64,000 bases of DNA from Promicromonospora umidemergens (GCF_024171995.1 NZ_JAMTCT010000005.1:1-64000), one strand, 5' to 3'. Shown: positions 1 through 10,213, counted from the stretch's first letter. The notes: generated from the sequence alone by a model not told the origin. Made by a program: numbers and translations.

Positions 1-1119
<1,119 letters not shown>

Positions 1120-1141
1120 TTCCTGGTTGGGTCCGGCCGGA

Positions 1142-1229
1142 GGCGAGGGTAGTGTGCGCGCCGCCTCGCTCACGGGCCCCAGGGGGCCCTCCGCTACGGC
1201 TTTACGGCGGCGCGCACACTACCCTCGCC
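1142..1229. repeat. 24-bp perfect inverted repeat between convergent rfbB and rfbC (bidirectional terminator-like)
   Basis: Arms at 1142-1165 and 1206-1229 are perfect reverse complements of 24 bases, separated by a 40-base loop. The loop holds a second small hairpin of GGGCCC/GGGCCC (about 1175-1190). No U tract follows on either strand. Weaker complementarity extends outward: the 3' end of rfbB (about 1080-1100) and the stop region of rfbC (about 1268-1288) share GCTGACC/TGAGGCCAAG in inverted orientation. It could terminate transcription from both sides, and its size and reach into coding ends suggest it arose by an inverted duplication. Confidence 0.8.
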
Positions 1230-1278
1230 CCCGGCCTCGCGGTCAGGCTGCCTCGGGCGGGGACGTGCTTGGCCTCAG

Positions 1279-1893
1279 TCAGTGCCTGGTCGCTAGGTAG
1301 GCGTTGACCTGGTCCTGGGTGGGGAGGAGGCCCTGATCTCTTGCGTCGGCGAGGGTGGGGGCCGCCTCGTCCTTCTCCGACAGGAGCGGGGTCAGGGGGC
1401 TGCCGTCGCGGGCGGTGGTGGGCCAGGCGATGGCCAGGTCCGGGTCGAGGGGGTGGATGCCGTGCTCGCGGCCCGGCGCGTAGCCGGACGAGCACAGGTA
1501 CAGCACCGTCGAGCCGTCCTCGAGGGACATGAAGGCGTGGCCAAGGCCTTCCGACAGGTAGACGGCGCGCCGGTCGGTGTCGTCGAGCAGCACGGCGTCC
1601 CACGTGCCGTAGGTGGGTGAGCCGACCCGGATGTCGACGACGACGTCGAGCACGGCCCCCTTGGCGCACATGACGTACTTGGCCTGGCTGGGCGGGACGT
1701 CCGCGAAGTGGATGCCGCGGAGCACCCCGGCGGCCGACACGGAGCAGTTGGCCTGCTGCAGGTCGAACGAGTGCCCGACGGCGTCGGCGAACGGGCCGGC
1801 CTTGAACGCCTCGAAGAAGAGGCCGCGCGGGTCGCCGAACTGCTGAGGGGTGATCTCGAACGCGCCGGGCACGGTCAGCTCGCGGTACTTCAT
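1279..1893 (-). CDS. rfbC: dTDP-4-dehydrorhamnose 3,5-epimerase
   Basis: 204 aa cupin-fold epimerase converting dTDP-4-keto-6-deoxyglucose to dTDP-4-keto-L-rhamnose. Family signatures are visible: FEITPQQFGDPRGLFFEAF near the N-terminus, the substrate arginine and histidine in GVLRGIHFAD, QAKYVMC, and YLSEGLGHAFMSLED in the second half of the barrel. ATG 1893 is chosen over the upstream in-frame start because GGAGGAG (1897-1903) lies directly before it. It is divergent from rfbD with only 41 bases between starts. The stop codon falls in the outer part of the inverted repeat shared with rfbB. Confidence 0.93.
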   Translation of the reverse strand: MKYRELTVPGAFEITPQQFGDPRGLFFEAFKAGPFADAVGHSFDLQQANCSVSAAGVLRGIHFADVPPSQAKYVMCAKGAVLDVVVDIRVGSPTYGTWDAVLLDDTDRRAVYLSEGLGHAFMSLEDGSTVLYLCSSGYAPGREHGIHPLDPDLAIAWPTTARDGSPLTPLLSEKDEAAPTLADARDQGLLPTQDQVNAYLATRH

Positions 1894-1922
1894 GGGGCTC
1901 CTCCGGGGATCGGGCGTGGCCA

Positions 1923-1934
1923 TAGGATCCTAGG
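1923..1934 (+). promoter_or_regulatory. -10 box and leaderless start of rfbD; palindrome TAGGATCCTA
   Basis: TAGGAT at 1923-1928 is followed by six bases and then the GTG of rfbD at 1935, so transcription would begin at the start codon. The box lies inside the perfect palindrome TAGGATCCTA (1923-1932), so an equivalent hexamer is presented on the opposite strand toward rfbC, which has a normal Shine-Dalgarno leader. Confidence 0.55.
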
Positions 1935-2825
1935 GTGGCTGAGGATCTCGGAGCGACCAGGACGCAGGGTACGGCGGGGCGATGGCTCGTGGTGGGTGCC
2001 GCCGGAATGCTCGGGCAGGACGTGCTCACGGCGGCCGTGGACGCCGGGCACCAGGTGACCGGCATCGGGCGGAGCGACCTGGACATCACCGACGCCGGGG
2101 CGACGCGAGCCGCGGTGGCGGGCTACGACGTCGTCGTCAACTGTGCGGCCTGGACGGCGGTGGACGACGCGGAGACGCACGAGCCAGAGGCCTTCGCCGT
2201 CAACGCGACCGGTGCCGCGAACCTTGCCCGCGCCGCTGCGGCAGCGGGTGCGCGGCTGGTCCACGTGTCTACGGACTACGTGTTCGACGGCAGGGCGACC
2301 GAGCCCTACCCGGAGGACGCTCCGGTCGAGCCACGTTCGGCCTACGGCCGGACCAAGGCCGCCGGCGAGCGGGCTGTGCGTGCGGAGGCGCCGGACGCCG
2401 TCGTGGTGCGGACCGCGTGGCTGTACGGGGCCGGCGGGCGTTGCTTCCCCAGGACCATCGCGCGTGTCGCGGGCGAGCGGGACCGGCTGAGCGTCGTCGA
2501 TGACCAGACCGGGCAGCCCACCTGGACCGCCGATCTGGCGGACCTCATCGTGCGGCTCGTCGGGGCGGAGGCTCCCGGCGGCATCTACCACGGCACGTCA
2601 TCGGGTCAGGTGACCTGGTGCGGCTTCGCGCGCGAGGTGGTCGCGGCGTCCGGTCAGGTGACGCCCGTCGACCCGACGACGAGCGCCGCCTACCAGCTCC
2701 CCGCGCCGCGGCCCGTCTACTCGGTGCTCGGGCACGACCGGCTCCGCGAGGTCGGCGTCAGGCCGATCGGCGACTGGGCCGAGCGCTGGAAGGTGGCGGC
2801 GCCGACGGTGCTGGCGCTGTCGTAG
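1935..2825 (+). CDS. rfbD: dTDP-4-dehydrorhamnose reductase
   Basis: 296 aa NADPH-dependent reductase for the last step to dTDP-L-rhamnose. Motifs: the nucleotide-binding loop VVGAAGMLGQDV at about residues 19-30, VNCAAWTAVDDAE, the STDYVFDG segment typical of RmlD, and the catalytic tyrosine and lysine in PRSAYGRTKAAGE. No Shine-Dalgarno site precedes the GTG. A TAGGAT -10 box six bases upstream suggests a leaderless mRNA. It is divergent from rfbC and convergent with rfbA, so the four rhamnose genes form three transcripts. Confidence 0.93.
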   Translation: MAEDLGATRTQGTAGRWLVVGAAGMLGQDVLTAAVDAGHQVTGIGRSDLDITDAGATRAAVAGYDVVVNCAAWTAVDDAETHEPEAFAVNATGAANLARAAAAAGARLVHVSTDYVFDGRATEPYPEDAPVEPRSAYGRTKAAGERAVRAEAPDAVVVRTAWLYGAGGRCFPRTIARVAGERDRLSVVDDQTGQPTWTADLADLIVRLVGAEAPGGIYHGTSSGQVTWCGFAREVVAASGQVTPVDPTTSAAYQLPAPRPVYSVLGHDRLREVGVRPIGDWAERWKVAAPTVLALS

Positions 2826-2846
2826 AGCGTCGGTGACCCGAGCCCG

Positions 2847-3710
2847 TCAGTCGTCCAGCAGGCTCAGCAGGTAGCTGCCGTAGCCGGACTTGATGAGGGT
2901 CTCTGCGCGGGCGCGCAGGTCGTCGTCGGTCAGGAATCCACGTCGCCAGGAGACCTCCTCGGGGGAACCGATCTTCAGGCCCTGGCGGAGCTCGACCGTG
3001 CGCACGTAGTCCGAGGCCTCCAGCAGCGAGTCGAAGGTTCCGGTGTCGAGCCAGGCCGTACCTCGCGGCAGCACCTCGACCTGGAGCCGTCCCTGGCTCA
3101 GGTACTCGGCGTTCACGTCGGTGATCTCGTACTCGCCACGGGCCGATGGCTTGAGGTCCTTCGCGATGGTGACCACATCGTTGTCGTAGAAGTACAGGCC
3201 CGGCACGGCATAGTTCGACTTGGGCCGGGCGGGCTTCTCCTCCAGCGACAGGGCGCGGCCGTGCTCGTCGAACTCGACCACCCCGTACGCGGTGGGATTG
3301 GCGACGCGGTAGGCGAAGACGGCGCCGCCGTCGATGTCGGCGAAGCGGGTGAGCCTCGTGCCCAGGCCAGGACCGTAGAAGATGTTGTCGCCAAGGACGA
3401 GGGCCGCGGTCTCGTTGCCGAGGAACTCCTCGCCGAGCACGAAGGCCTGCGCGAGCCCGTTGGGCGTCGGCTGTGTCGTGTAGCTGATCGAGATGCCGAA
3501 CTGTGAACCGTCCCCGAGCAGCCGCTGGAACTGATCCGCGTCGTGTGGTGTGGTGATGACGAGGACATCGCTGATCCCGGCCAGGATCAGTGTCGACAGC
3601 GGGTAGTAGATCATCGGCTTGTCGTAGACCGGCACGAGCTGCTTGCTGATGCCCTGGGTGATCGGGTGCAGTCGCGTGCCCGAGCCTCCCGCGAGAATGA
3701 TTCCGCGCAT
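2847..3710 (-). CDS. rfbA: glucose-1-phosphate thymidylyltransferase
   Basis: 287 aa nucleotidyltransferase forming dTDP-glucose from glucose-1-phosphate and dTTP. It starts with the family signature [16 protein letters not shown] and carries [26 protein letters not shown], and the active-site stretch around [20 protein letters not shown]. The frame is open far upstream to 4292, but the conserved N-terminus fixes the start at ATG 3710. Length equals the classical RmlA size. It completes the rhamnose pathway with rfbB, rfbC and rfbD. Confidence 0.95.
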   Translation of the reverse strand: MRGIILAGGSGTRLHPITQGISKQLVPVYDKPMIYYPLSTLILAGISDVLVITTPHDADQFQRLLGDGSQFGISISYTTQPTPNGLAQAFVLGEEFLGNETAALVLGDNIFYGPGLGTRLTRFADIDGGAVFAYRVANPTAYGVVEFDEHGRALSLEEKPARPKSNYAVPGLYFYDNDVVTIAKDLKPSARGEYEITDVNAEYLSQGRLQVEVLPRGTAWLDTGTFDSLLEASDYVRTVELRQGLKIGSPEEVSWRRGFLTDDDLRARAETLIKSGYGSYLLSLLDD

Positions 3711-3818
3711 GGCCCGGATCTTTCCATGGTTCGGTAGCCGGCGGATCGGCAGCGGGTGAATGAGGGGGTGATCTCCGGTCAAGGGTGATGCGGCAGGGGT
3801 ATCGGGGACGGTAAATAC

Positions 3819-4106
3819 ATGGATATGCATCAGTCCCACGGGGGCACCGACCTCCTCCCAGCGCCGGAGCCTTCCGAGCCCGAGCCCGAGCCGCGCCCCG
3901 GACGCCGCGCGCGTCGTCCCAAAGGGTTCGTGGTGGTGCTCGTCGCCGCTGCTCTGGTGCTCCTGTGCGCCAACGGGGCCGTGTCCTACCTCGGCCACCG
4001 CATCTCGCTCGACGAGCAGACGGCGCGCGTCGAGCCCTTGCCCTGACATCGACCTGGAGACCGGCACGGCGGACCCGGACGACATCAGCGGGGTCGCCCA
4101 GCGCCT
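3819..4106 (+). pseudogene. truncated, frameshifted LCP-family protein (N-terminal remnant)
   Basis: The first frame (3819-4046) gives 75 residues: a charged tail rich in PEPEPRP, the basic stretch RRARRPKGF, one membrane segment (about 28-50), then [10 protein letters not shown]. This matches the start of the intact LCP protein at 29241 (RRRRSKGF, membrane segment, YFGYRMSLDD). After VEPLP the frame stops. The homologous continuation DIDLETGT resumes in the +1 frame at about 4045 and then stops at about 4106, with no catalytic LCP domain following. So both a frameshift and loss of the enzyme domain are visible. Actual initiation may be ATG 3825, seven bases after TAAATA. Confidence 0.6.
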
Positions 4107-4135
4107 TCCCTCATGAGCAGCCATGGTGTCACCCG

Positions 4136-4196
4136 GGTGAACTCGGCCGTTTTCACCCGCATCTGGCATTTGCTGGGTAAATGCCGCTTGTAGCAT
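4136..4196 (+). promoter_or_regulatory. promoter region of the first island glycosyltransferase with operator-like hairpin
   Basis: TAGCAT at 4191-4196 is a plausible -10 box. Upstream, GGCATTT (4165-4171) and AAATGCC (4179-4185) form an inverted repeat over the expected -35 position. Further up, GGGTGAA (4136) and TTCACCC face each other about ten bases apart. Much of this upstream block (GGGTGAA.T.GGCCGTT.TTC.CCCGC) recurs before the glycosyltransferase at 10214, suggesting a shared regulator. Confidence 0.4.
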
Positions 4197-4299
4197 GAGA
4201 CCATCAACGGCGCATCCCGATCGTCCGGCACCTCCATTGCGCGCCTGGCGGGGTGCCTTTCTCTTCCAGGGCTCTCGGGCAGACAGGGACATTCTTGCC

Positions 4300-6219
4300 G
4301 TGAAGGATCGTGCGCCAGGCGTGGTGCGTCAGTTTCGTCGCGCGGCGTGGCACCTCCGGCAGGGCGGGCCTGAGCAGCTGCGCACGTTCCTGCGCCGGCA
4401 GCGGGTGCCCATGGCGGTGCAGACCGGTGGAGCACGGCTGACGAAGAACGGCCTGACGTTCGATCCGTGGCCGGCTCGTCCCACGTCCGGCACCGCGACC
4501 GGGGGCACGGTCGCCTCCGGCCGGCGAGACCTGCGCGTCGGCGTCATCCTGGACGACTTCTCCCGCCTGGCCTTCGCCTCCGAGTGGGACCAGGTGGACC
4601 TGACCCCGAAGAGCTGGCGTGACGAGCTCACGGAGGGTCTGGACCTGCTGTTCGTGGAGTCGGCCTGGAACGGCAACGGCGGCGCCTGGCAGTACCACCT
4701 GACGGGGACGTCGGCCCCGCGTCCGGCGTTCGTCGAGCTCGTCGAGGCCTGCCGCGCCGCCGGCGTACCCACGGTGTTCTGGAACAAGGAAGACCCGGTC
4801 CACTTCGACGACTTCCTCGACGCGGCCCGGCTGTTCGACCGTGTCTACACCACGGACGTCGATCGGCTGCCTGCCTATACCGAGGCGCTCGGTCATGACC
4901 GGGTGGGCGTGCTGGAGTTCGCCGCGCAGCCCGCCGTCCACAATCCCGTCCGGCTGCATGGGCGCGGGCCGGAACGTGACGTCGCGTTCGCGGGCATGTA
5001 CTTCGCGCACAAGTACCCGGAGCGGCGCGAGCAGATGGACCTGCTGCTCGGTGCGGCGCTGGACGTGTCGCCAAGGATGGAGCACGGCCTGGACATCTTC
5101 AGCCGGTTCCGTGGCAAGGACCAGAAGTACCAGTTCCCCGCGCCGCTGGACGGCCGCGTCGTCGGCTCGCTGGACTACGACCGCATGCTGACCGCGTACC
5201 GGGAGTACAAGGTCTTCCTCAACGTGAACTCCGTGGTCGGCTCGCCGTCGATGTGCGCACGGCGGATCTTCGAGATCACCGCCAGCGGCACGCCCGTCGT
5301 CTCGACGCCGAGCGCCGCGGTGGGGGAGTACTTCCCGCCCGACGAGGTCTTCGTCGCGAGCACCCGCGAGACCGCCGCGCACACGATCCGTGCGCTCGTG
5401 CGCTCCCCGGAGCTGCGCGACCACGCCGTGCACAAGGGCCAGCGCCGCATCTGGCGAGAGCACACCTACGGCGCCCGGTCGCAGAAGGTGCTGCACGACG
5501 CCGGGCTGGTCGCGTCTCCCGTCGTCCCGCGGCCGAGCGTGACCGCGATGGTCTCCACGAATCGGCCGCACCAGCTCGAGCACGTGCTGGCGGTGCTCGG
5601 TGCTCAGGAGGGCGTCGAGCTGCAGGTCGCGCTGCTGACGCACGGCTTCGACGTGGACGGCGCCGACCTGCGGGCGCGGGCCAAGGCAGCCGGCGTCGAG
5701 CGCCTCGAGCTGCTGTCGGCACCGTCTGACGTGCCGCTGGGCTCCTGCCTGAACCTGCTGCTGGAGGCGGCCGACGGCGACGTCGTGGCCAAGATCGACG
5801 ACGACGACCTCTACGGCCCGCACTACCTGTCCGACCAGCTCTACGCCATGGCGTACTCCGGCGCGGACGTGGTGGGCAAGCAGGCGCACTACATGCACCT
5901 CGAGGGCCCGGACACGACGATCCTGCGGTTCGCGGACCGCGAGCACCGGTACACCGACCGCGTGATGGGTCCGACGATCGTCGCCGGGCGCGAGACCGCC
6001 GCCTCCGTGCGCTTCCGTGCGCTGGCGCGGGGCGAGGACACCGCGTTCCTCGAGGACCTTGTCGAGGCCGGCGGGACGCTCTACTCCGCCGACCGGTTCA
6101 ATTTTGTCCAGGTCCGGTCCGCCGCAGGCGGGCACTCCTGGGATGTAGCCGATGCCGAGCTGCTCGCGAGCGGCGAGGTCAAGTTCTACGGGCGTGCGGC
6201 GACGCACGTCCTCTTCTGA
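4300..6219 (+). CDS. two-domain glycosyltransferase (CgeB/DUF3880-like GT-B plus GT2-like GT-A domain)
   Basis: About 639 aa. The first two thirds resemble CgeB-type spore-coat/teichoic glycosyltransferases: [57 protein letters not shown] and the closing [21 protein letters not shown]. The last third is a GT-A module beginning [12 protein letters not shown] with the metal-binding acidic run [17 protein letters not shown]. Both would act in the cytosol on the growing glycan. The frame is open from ATG 4195, but that codon overlaps the TAGCAT -10 box, so GTG 4300 at VKDRAPG is preferred; 4195 is the alternative (674 aa). Acceptor and donor are unknown. wecC follows after 11 bases. Confidence 0.8.
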   Translation: MKDRAPGVVRQFRRAAWHLRQGGPEQLRTFLRRQRVPMAVQTGGARLTKNGLTFDPWPARPTSGTATGGTVASGRRDLRVGVILDDFSRLAFASEWDQVDLTPKSWRDELTEGLDLLFVESAWNGNGGAWQYHLTGTSAPRPAFVELVEACRAAGVPTVFWNKEDPVHFDDFLDAARLFDRVYTTDVDRLPAYTEALGHDRVGVLEFAAQPAVHNPVRLHGRGPERDVAFAGMYFAHKYPERREQMDLLLGAALDVSPRMEHGLDIFSRFRGKDQKYQFPAPLDGRVVGSLDYDRMLTAYREYKVFLNVNSVVGSPSMCARRIFEITASGTPVVSTPSAAVGEYFPPDEVFVASTRETAAHTIRALVRSPELRDHAVHKGQRRIWREHTYGARSQKVLHDAGLVASPVVPRPSVTAMVSTNRPHQLEHVLAVLGAQEGVELQVALLTHGFDVDGADLRARAKAAGVERLELLSAPSDVPLGSCLNLLLEAADGDVVAKIDDDDLYGPHYLSDQLYAMAYSGADVVGKQAHYMHLEGPDTTILRFADREHRYTDRVMGPTIVAGRETAASVRFRALARGEDTAFLEDLVEAGGTLYSADRFNFVQVRSAAGGHSWDVADAELLASGEVKFYGRAATHVLF

Positions 6220-6230
6220 GGCGGGGAAAC

Positions 6231-7484
6231 ATGGGGATCAGCACTGTCGGCGTGATCGGGCTCGGGTACATCGGACTCCCGACCGCGGCGATCCTTGCGG
6301 CGAACGGCGTCGCGGTGACGGGTGTGGACGTGAGTCCGACGACCGTCACCGCGGTGAACCGTGGCGAAGTGCCTTTCGTCGAGCCAGACCTGGCGGGATA
6401 CGTCGCGGAAGGGGTGTCGTCCGGGAAGCTTCGTGCGGTGGCAGCGCCCGAGCCTGCCGACGCGTACATCGTGGCCGTTCCCACGCCCTTCATGGGCGAC
6501 CACAAGCCCGACCTCTCTTACATCAGGTCCGCTGCGGAGGCGATCGCGCCCACGCTGCGGGGTGGTGAGCTGGTGATCCTGGAGTCCACGTCGCCGCCCG
6601 GGACGACGCGGCACATGGCGGACTGGATCCTGGCCGAGCGTCCTGACCTCAGCCTTGACGGCTCGGGCGGGCGGCCGGTCATCTATGTCGCGCACTGCCC
6701 GGAACGGGTGCTGCCAGGACGGATCATGGTCGAGCTCGTGACGAACGACCGGATCGTGGGCGGCATCACTCCGGAGGCCGCACAGCGGGCACGGGACCTG
6801 TACCAGGTGTTCTGCCAGGGCGAGATCCTGCTGACGGACGCCGCGACGGCCGAGGCAGCCAAGCTGGTGGAGAACTCGTTCAGGGACGTGAACATCGCCT
6901 TCGCGAACGAGCTGTCGCTGGTCGCGGACAAGCTCGGCATCGACGTCTGGGAGCTCATCCGGCTCGCCAACCACCATCCGCGGGTCAACATCCTGCAGCC
7001 CGGTCCGGGCGTCGGCGGGCACTGCATCGCCGTGGACCCGTGGTTCCTCGTGGACGCGGCGCCCGAGGAGGCACGCCTGATCCGGACGGCGCGCGAGGTC
7101 AACGACGCGAAGCCGCGCTGGGTGCTGCACAAGGTGCTCGACGCCGTCGCCGGGATCGAGTCGCCGGTGGTCGCCGCCTACGGGCTGGCGTTCAAGCCGA
7201 ACATCGACGACCTGCGGGAGTCGCCAGCGGTCGAGATCGTCCGCGACATGGCCGCGACGTTCCCCCAGGCGAAGGTGCTGGTGGTCGAGCCGCACGTCGA
7301 TTCGTTGCCGGCCGAGCTCGAGGGGTTCGACAACGTCCGGCTGGTCGAGGCAGAGGAAGCCCTCGAGGCGGGCGACGTCCAGGTGCTGCTCGTCGACCAC
7401 GCGGCGTTCCGTGGCCTGTCCGGCAGGCTGGTGGAGCAGCGGCTGGTGGACACGCGTGGGATGACGGCGGCAGGGCGCGTCTGA
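6231..7484 (+). CDS. wecC: UDP-N-acetyl-D-mannosamine dehydrogenase
   Basis: 417 aa NAD-dependent dehydrogenase oxidising UDP-ManNAc to UDP-ManNAcA. It shows GVIGLGYIGLPTAAILA at the N-terminus, VAVPTPF, ESTSPPGTT, the WecC-typical HCPERVLPG, KLVENSFRDVNIAFANEL, the catalytic cysteine in GPGVGGHCIAVDPWF, and the C-terminal LAFKPNIDDLRESPA. HCPERVLPG and the spacing fit WecC better than UDP-glucose dehydrogenase. wecB at 22855 in the same island makes its substrate. Its C-terminal coding region (about 7324-7421) has a diverged copy at 10094-10196. ATG 6231 lies 11 bases after the preceding gene, with GGCGGGGAAAC as a weak ribosome site. Confidence 0.92.
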   Translation: MGISTVGVIGLGYIGLPTAAILAANGVAVTGVDVSPTTVTAVNRGEVPFVEPDLAGYVAEGVSSGKLRAVAAPEPADAYIVAVPTPFMGDHKPDLSYIRSAAEAIAPTLRGGELVILESTSPPGTTRHMADWILAERPDLSLDGSGGRPVIYVAHCPERVLPGRIMVELVTNDRIVGGITPEAAQRARDLYQVFCQGEILLTDAATAEAAKLVENSFRDVNIAFANELSLVADKLGIDVWELIRLANHHPRVNILQPGPGVGGHCIAVDPWFLVDAAPEEARLIRTAREVNDAKPRWVLHKVLDAVAGIESPVVAAYGLAFKPNIDDLRESPAVEIVRDMAATFPQAKVLVVEPHVDSLPAELEGFDNVRLVEAEEALEAGDVQVLLVDHAAFRGLSGRLVEQRLVDTRGMTAAGRV

Positions 7485-7505
7485 CCAGGAGCGATGGCTG
7501 GACGG

Positions 7506-9938
7506 TCAGGCGGGTTCGAGGACAGCGGAAACGGTCTGTCCACGCGCGTCCAACAGGTCGACGACCAGCGTCGAGGTGGCCTGGTCGGGCTGTACCTGGA
7601 TCCGGGGGTCCGCCGTGATCACCCGACGGATGCGGTGGTCGAGCCCGATCCGGATCGTGCCCTGCACGGTCTGACTGGGGTCGCTGATCGCCACGGAGAG
7701 CCTGCTCTCGTCGCGGACGACTATCACGGACACCCTGGTACGTGCCGTGATGCCACCGACCGACTGCTCGTCCGTCGACCCGAAGCTGGCCGCTACCGTG
7801 TTTCCCTTGCGGACAGCCTGGAGCCCGAGCGTGTTGGAGAGGATGGTCACCGGGGGGCTCGCCGCGTAGCCGCTGACCGTCTCGGGTGATGCGCCCGGCA
7901 GCAGGACGTAGGCGTACCGGTCGCCCTGCGGCCCGCGACCGTGGTCGATGCAGAGCGTCAGGTAGTCGCGCCGGATCTCGCCGGGAAAGTCGAATGCCGG
8001 GTCCTGGTTGATGTCGGACCAGCGCCCGATCCGTGACTCCCGCGACGCGCGTACGCGCGCATCCGTCAGGAAGACGTAGCCGATGTCGGATCCCTCGACG
8101 GGACCCGTGAGGTGCGCCCAGCCCGGGCGGTCGAACGACCTGTTCATCGGCCCGGTCCCGAGACTGGCAGCGTCGACGAGGAACGGCTGGGACACGTCGG
8201 TGGAGAGCTTGCGGTTCTCGACGACCGTCTCGACGGCGCGGCCGGCAGGAGCGGTGATACCGGAGCCGAGCGCCACGATCTCGTCCCCGAGCAGGAACCA
8301 GGTCTTCCGGCCCGTCACGGTGGCGGGTGAGTCGACGGGAGTGCGGAACGCCATGGTGGCGAGCCCGAGGTGGCCGAGCGAGACACCACCGACCAGGGCG
8401 ACCGCGGCGAGCGCCTCCGCGTTGCTCCCGTCCGGAGGGCTTCCTGTGGGCACCGTCGTACCCGGGATGCGCGTGGCGTCCACCGTCGGCCAGTAGCCGT
8501 CGTCGAACTGGGCGAGGTCGTCGTCGTACAGGTACGTCGCTCCGCTGCCGGTCCACCAGCCGTGCAAGTTCTCGCTGTTGATCGCCTCATAGGTCGCGAT
8601 CCGAGACGACGACATGGCGATCGCGAAGGTGAAGCCCGGGCGCCGGTGCACCACGCGATCCATCGCGGCGAAGACCCTGGTTCCTCCTTCGGGGGGCGCG
8701 GCAAGTGTTTCAGAACGCAGCAGACGACGGGCAGCTGTGACAGCGGGCACGTTGTTGATGCCGAGGAAGGGTGTGAGCGTGTCCTGCTCGATGAGGTGGC
8801 GCGTGATGCCCGCCAGGACGCCCCGTCGTTCCGGCGGTGCGAGCTCGCCGAGTGCGAGGAACGCGCTCATCGCCACATGGCAAGCATTGTGCTCGGTGGC
8901 CGACCGCCGCGAGATCTCCCGGCCGCGTACGGGACTGAGCAAGGCCCCCTTGTGCAGCCACGGCGCCACGCCGTCGACTGCGAAGTCCAGGAGAAAGTCG
9001 AACTTTCCGCTGTCGACCTGCCAGGGCGAACCGTGCAGCAGCTCGACGAGGCGCACAGAGCTCCTGAGGAACGAGGTTCCGTACCCACCGGTGTACGGAT
9101 GATTCTTGTGCTGGATGAACGAACCGTCGGGGTGGACGCCGTCGCCTGACGTCACGGTGTGGAGGGCACGCTGCAGACCTTCGCGAGCCATGTCGAGCTT
9201 GGCACCCTCATCGAGGAGGATCGCGCGCTCTGCCACCACCTGAGCGGTCCACACCAGGTTAGCCCCTGCCTTCGACGGCGCCGGCGTGAATGAGTCGACG
9301 GTGGCCAGGTACCGTTCGAGAAGGTCTCTTGCCAGGTCGTCGCGCAGCAGCAGGCAGATCGAAGTCAGCGCGAGCGGTACGCTGATCTCCCGGTCGTACC
9401 AGTTCTCGTCCTGGGCGGCTCCAAAGCTTTCATAGCGCTCGTGCAGCAGGTCGAGACTGCCGAGGAGGCTGGATCGCAGGCCGGGATCGCGGTACATCGT
9501 GGTGCCGGCCGTCCCGTAGGCAAGGACGACGGAGCTGAGGCGGTCCGCCGTGTGGCGCAGTGCGATGGCGCGGTCGCGGCCCGTGCCGTCGAGCGGAAGA
9601 TCCGGCCAGAGGCCCGTCCGGTCTCCGCGGGGGGACATGTCGGCTCGGGCGTTCCGGGCCGCGGCATCGACGCCGTCGACCGCCCGGGCGTTCTCGGGCA
9701 CGGACAGATCGATGTCACCGCCGGTGAGCTGGGTGTACCAGCGGCCGCGCAACCGTGCGTACGGGGTCGTCCCGTGGGCCTCGGCGGGTGGTGCCAGGCT
9801 CCTCGTGGGACCTGCCTCGCTCTGGCGCAGAGACGTCACACCGACACCAGCGACGACGACGAAACCACCCACCAGCAGCAGCTGCCGGCGACCAAGAATC
9901 ATGCGGCGGTGGGGCTTCTCGTCATCGGTGGGGTGCAT
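7506..9938 (-). CDS. exported polysaccharide lyase family 8 (hyaluronate/chondroitin/xanthan lyase-like)
   Basis: 810 aa. The N-terminus GRRQLLLVGGFVVVAGVGV looks like a Tat signal or membrane anchor. The middle carries the PL8 alpha/alpha-toroid signatures: NLVWTA (catalytic Asn), DGSFIQHKNHPYTGGYG (catalytic His and Tyr), then the beta domain with INSENLHGWWTGSGATYLYD, where the family has its N-x-E-N-x-x-G-W motif. PL8 enzymes cleave glycans next to uronic acids by beta-elimination outside the cell. It is antisense to its neighbours, alone inside the biosynthetic island, and separates wecC from a wecC remnant. Substrate could be the island's own uronic-acid polymer or an external glycan; sequence alone does not decide. 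ATG 9938 is used; a TATCCT box lies just upstream. Confidence 0.85.
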   Translation of the reverse strand: MHPTDDEKPHRRMILGRRQLLLVGGFVVVAGVGVTSLRQSEAGPTRSLAPPAEAHGTTPYARLRGRWYTQLTGGDIDLSVPENARAVDGVDAAARNARADMSPRGDRTGLWPDLPLDGTGRDRAIALRHTADRLSSVVLAYGTAGTTMYRDPGLRSSLLGSLDLLHERYESFGAAQDENWYDREISVPLALTSICLLLRDDLARDLLERYLATVDSFTPAPSKAGANLVWTAQVVAERAILLDEGAKLDMAREGLQRALHTVTSGDGVHPDGSFIQHKNHPYTGGYGTSFLRSSVRLVELLHGSPWQVDSGKFDFLLDFAVDGVAPWLHKGALLSPVRGREISRRSATEHNACHVAMSAFLALGELAPPERRGVLAGITRHLIEQDTLTPFLGINNVPAVTAARRLLRSETLAAPPEGGTRVFAAMDRVVHRRPGFTFAIAMSSSRIATYEAINSENLHGWWTGSGATYLYDDDLAQFDDGYWPTVDATRIPGTTVPTGSPPDGSNAEALAAVALVGGVSLGHLGLATMAFRTPVDSPATVTGRKTWFLLGDEIVALGSGITAPAGRAVETVVENRKLSTDVSQPFLVDAASLGTGPMNRSFDRPGWAHLTGPVEGSDIGYVFLTDARVRASRESRIGRWSDINQDPAFDFPGEIRRDYLTLCIDHGRGPQGDRYAYVLLPGASPETVSGYAASPPVTILSNTLGLQAVRKGNTVAASFGSTDEQSVGGITARTRVSVIVVRDESRLSVAISDPSQTVQGTIRIGLDHRIRRVITADPRIQVQPDQATSTLVVDLLDARGQTVSAVLEPA

Positions 9939-10008
9939 CAACGTGCGAGGATACCCGGGGCTCGGGGCGTTCAGGTCTCGGCGAGCACGCAGTCACCCGA
10001 CATCCGGG

Positions 10009-10067
10009 TGAATTGGCCGTTCTTCGCCCGCGAACCGTGCTTGCGAGCACCGCCCAGCCACTAACCT
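10009..10067 (+). promoter_or_regulatory. promoter upstream of the tandem GT2 gene, sharing a box with the 4136 promoter
   Basis: GGGTGAATTGGCCGTT begins near 10009 and is followed by TTCGCCCGC, closely matching the block at 4136-4160. TTGCGA (10041-10046) and TAACCT (10062-10067) could be the -35 and -10 with a 15-base spacer. The shared upstream block suggests common control of two glycosyltransferase transcripts. Confidence 0.35.
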
Positions 10068-10093
10068 CGTGCGGAGCCGGACCAGCCTGCAAA

Positions 10094-10196
10094 GTTCGAT
10101 AGCGTTCGGCTGGTCGAAACCGGGGAAGCGCTCGAGTGCGGCGATGTCCAGGTGTTGCCGGTGCCATACGGCCTTCCGCGGCCTGGACCCAGAACG
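10094..10196 (+). pseudogene. remnant of a wecC-like dehydrogenase C-terminus
   Basis: In the plus frame this reads FDSVRLVETGEALECGDVQVL, against FDNVRLVEAEEALEAGDVQVL in wecC (coding bases about 7324-7390). The nucleotide match runs about 100 bases at roughly three quarters identity by eye, with a 2-base length difference near its 3' end. No start or upstream domain is present. It lies immediately before the tandem GT2 gene. It is therefore a fossil of a second, diverged dehydrogenase or of a duplication of the wecC end. Confidence 0.7.
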
Positions 10197-10213
10197 GAAG
10201 CAGGAGAATCTTG

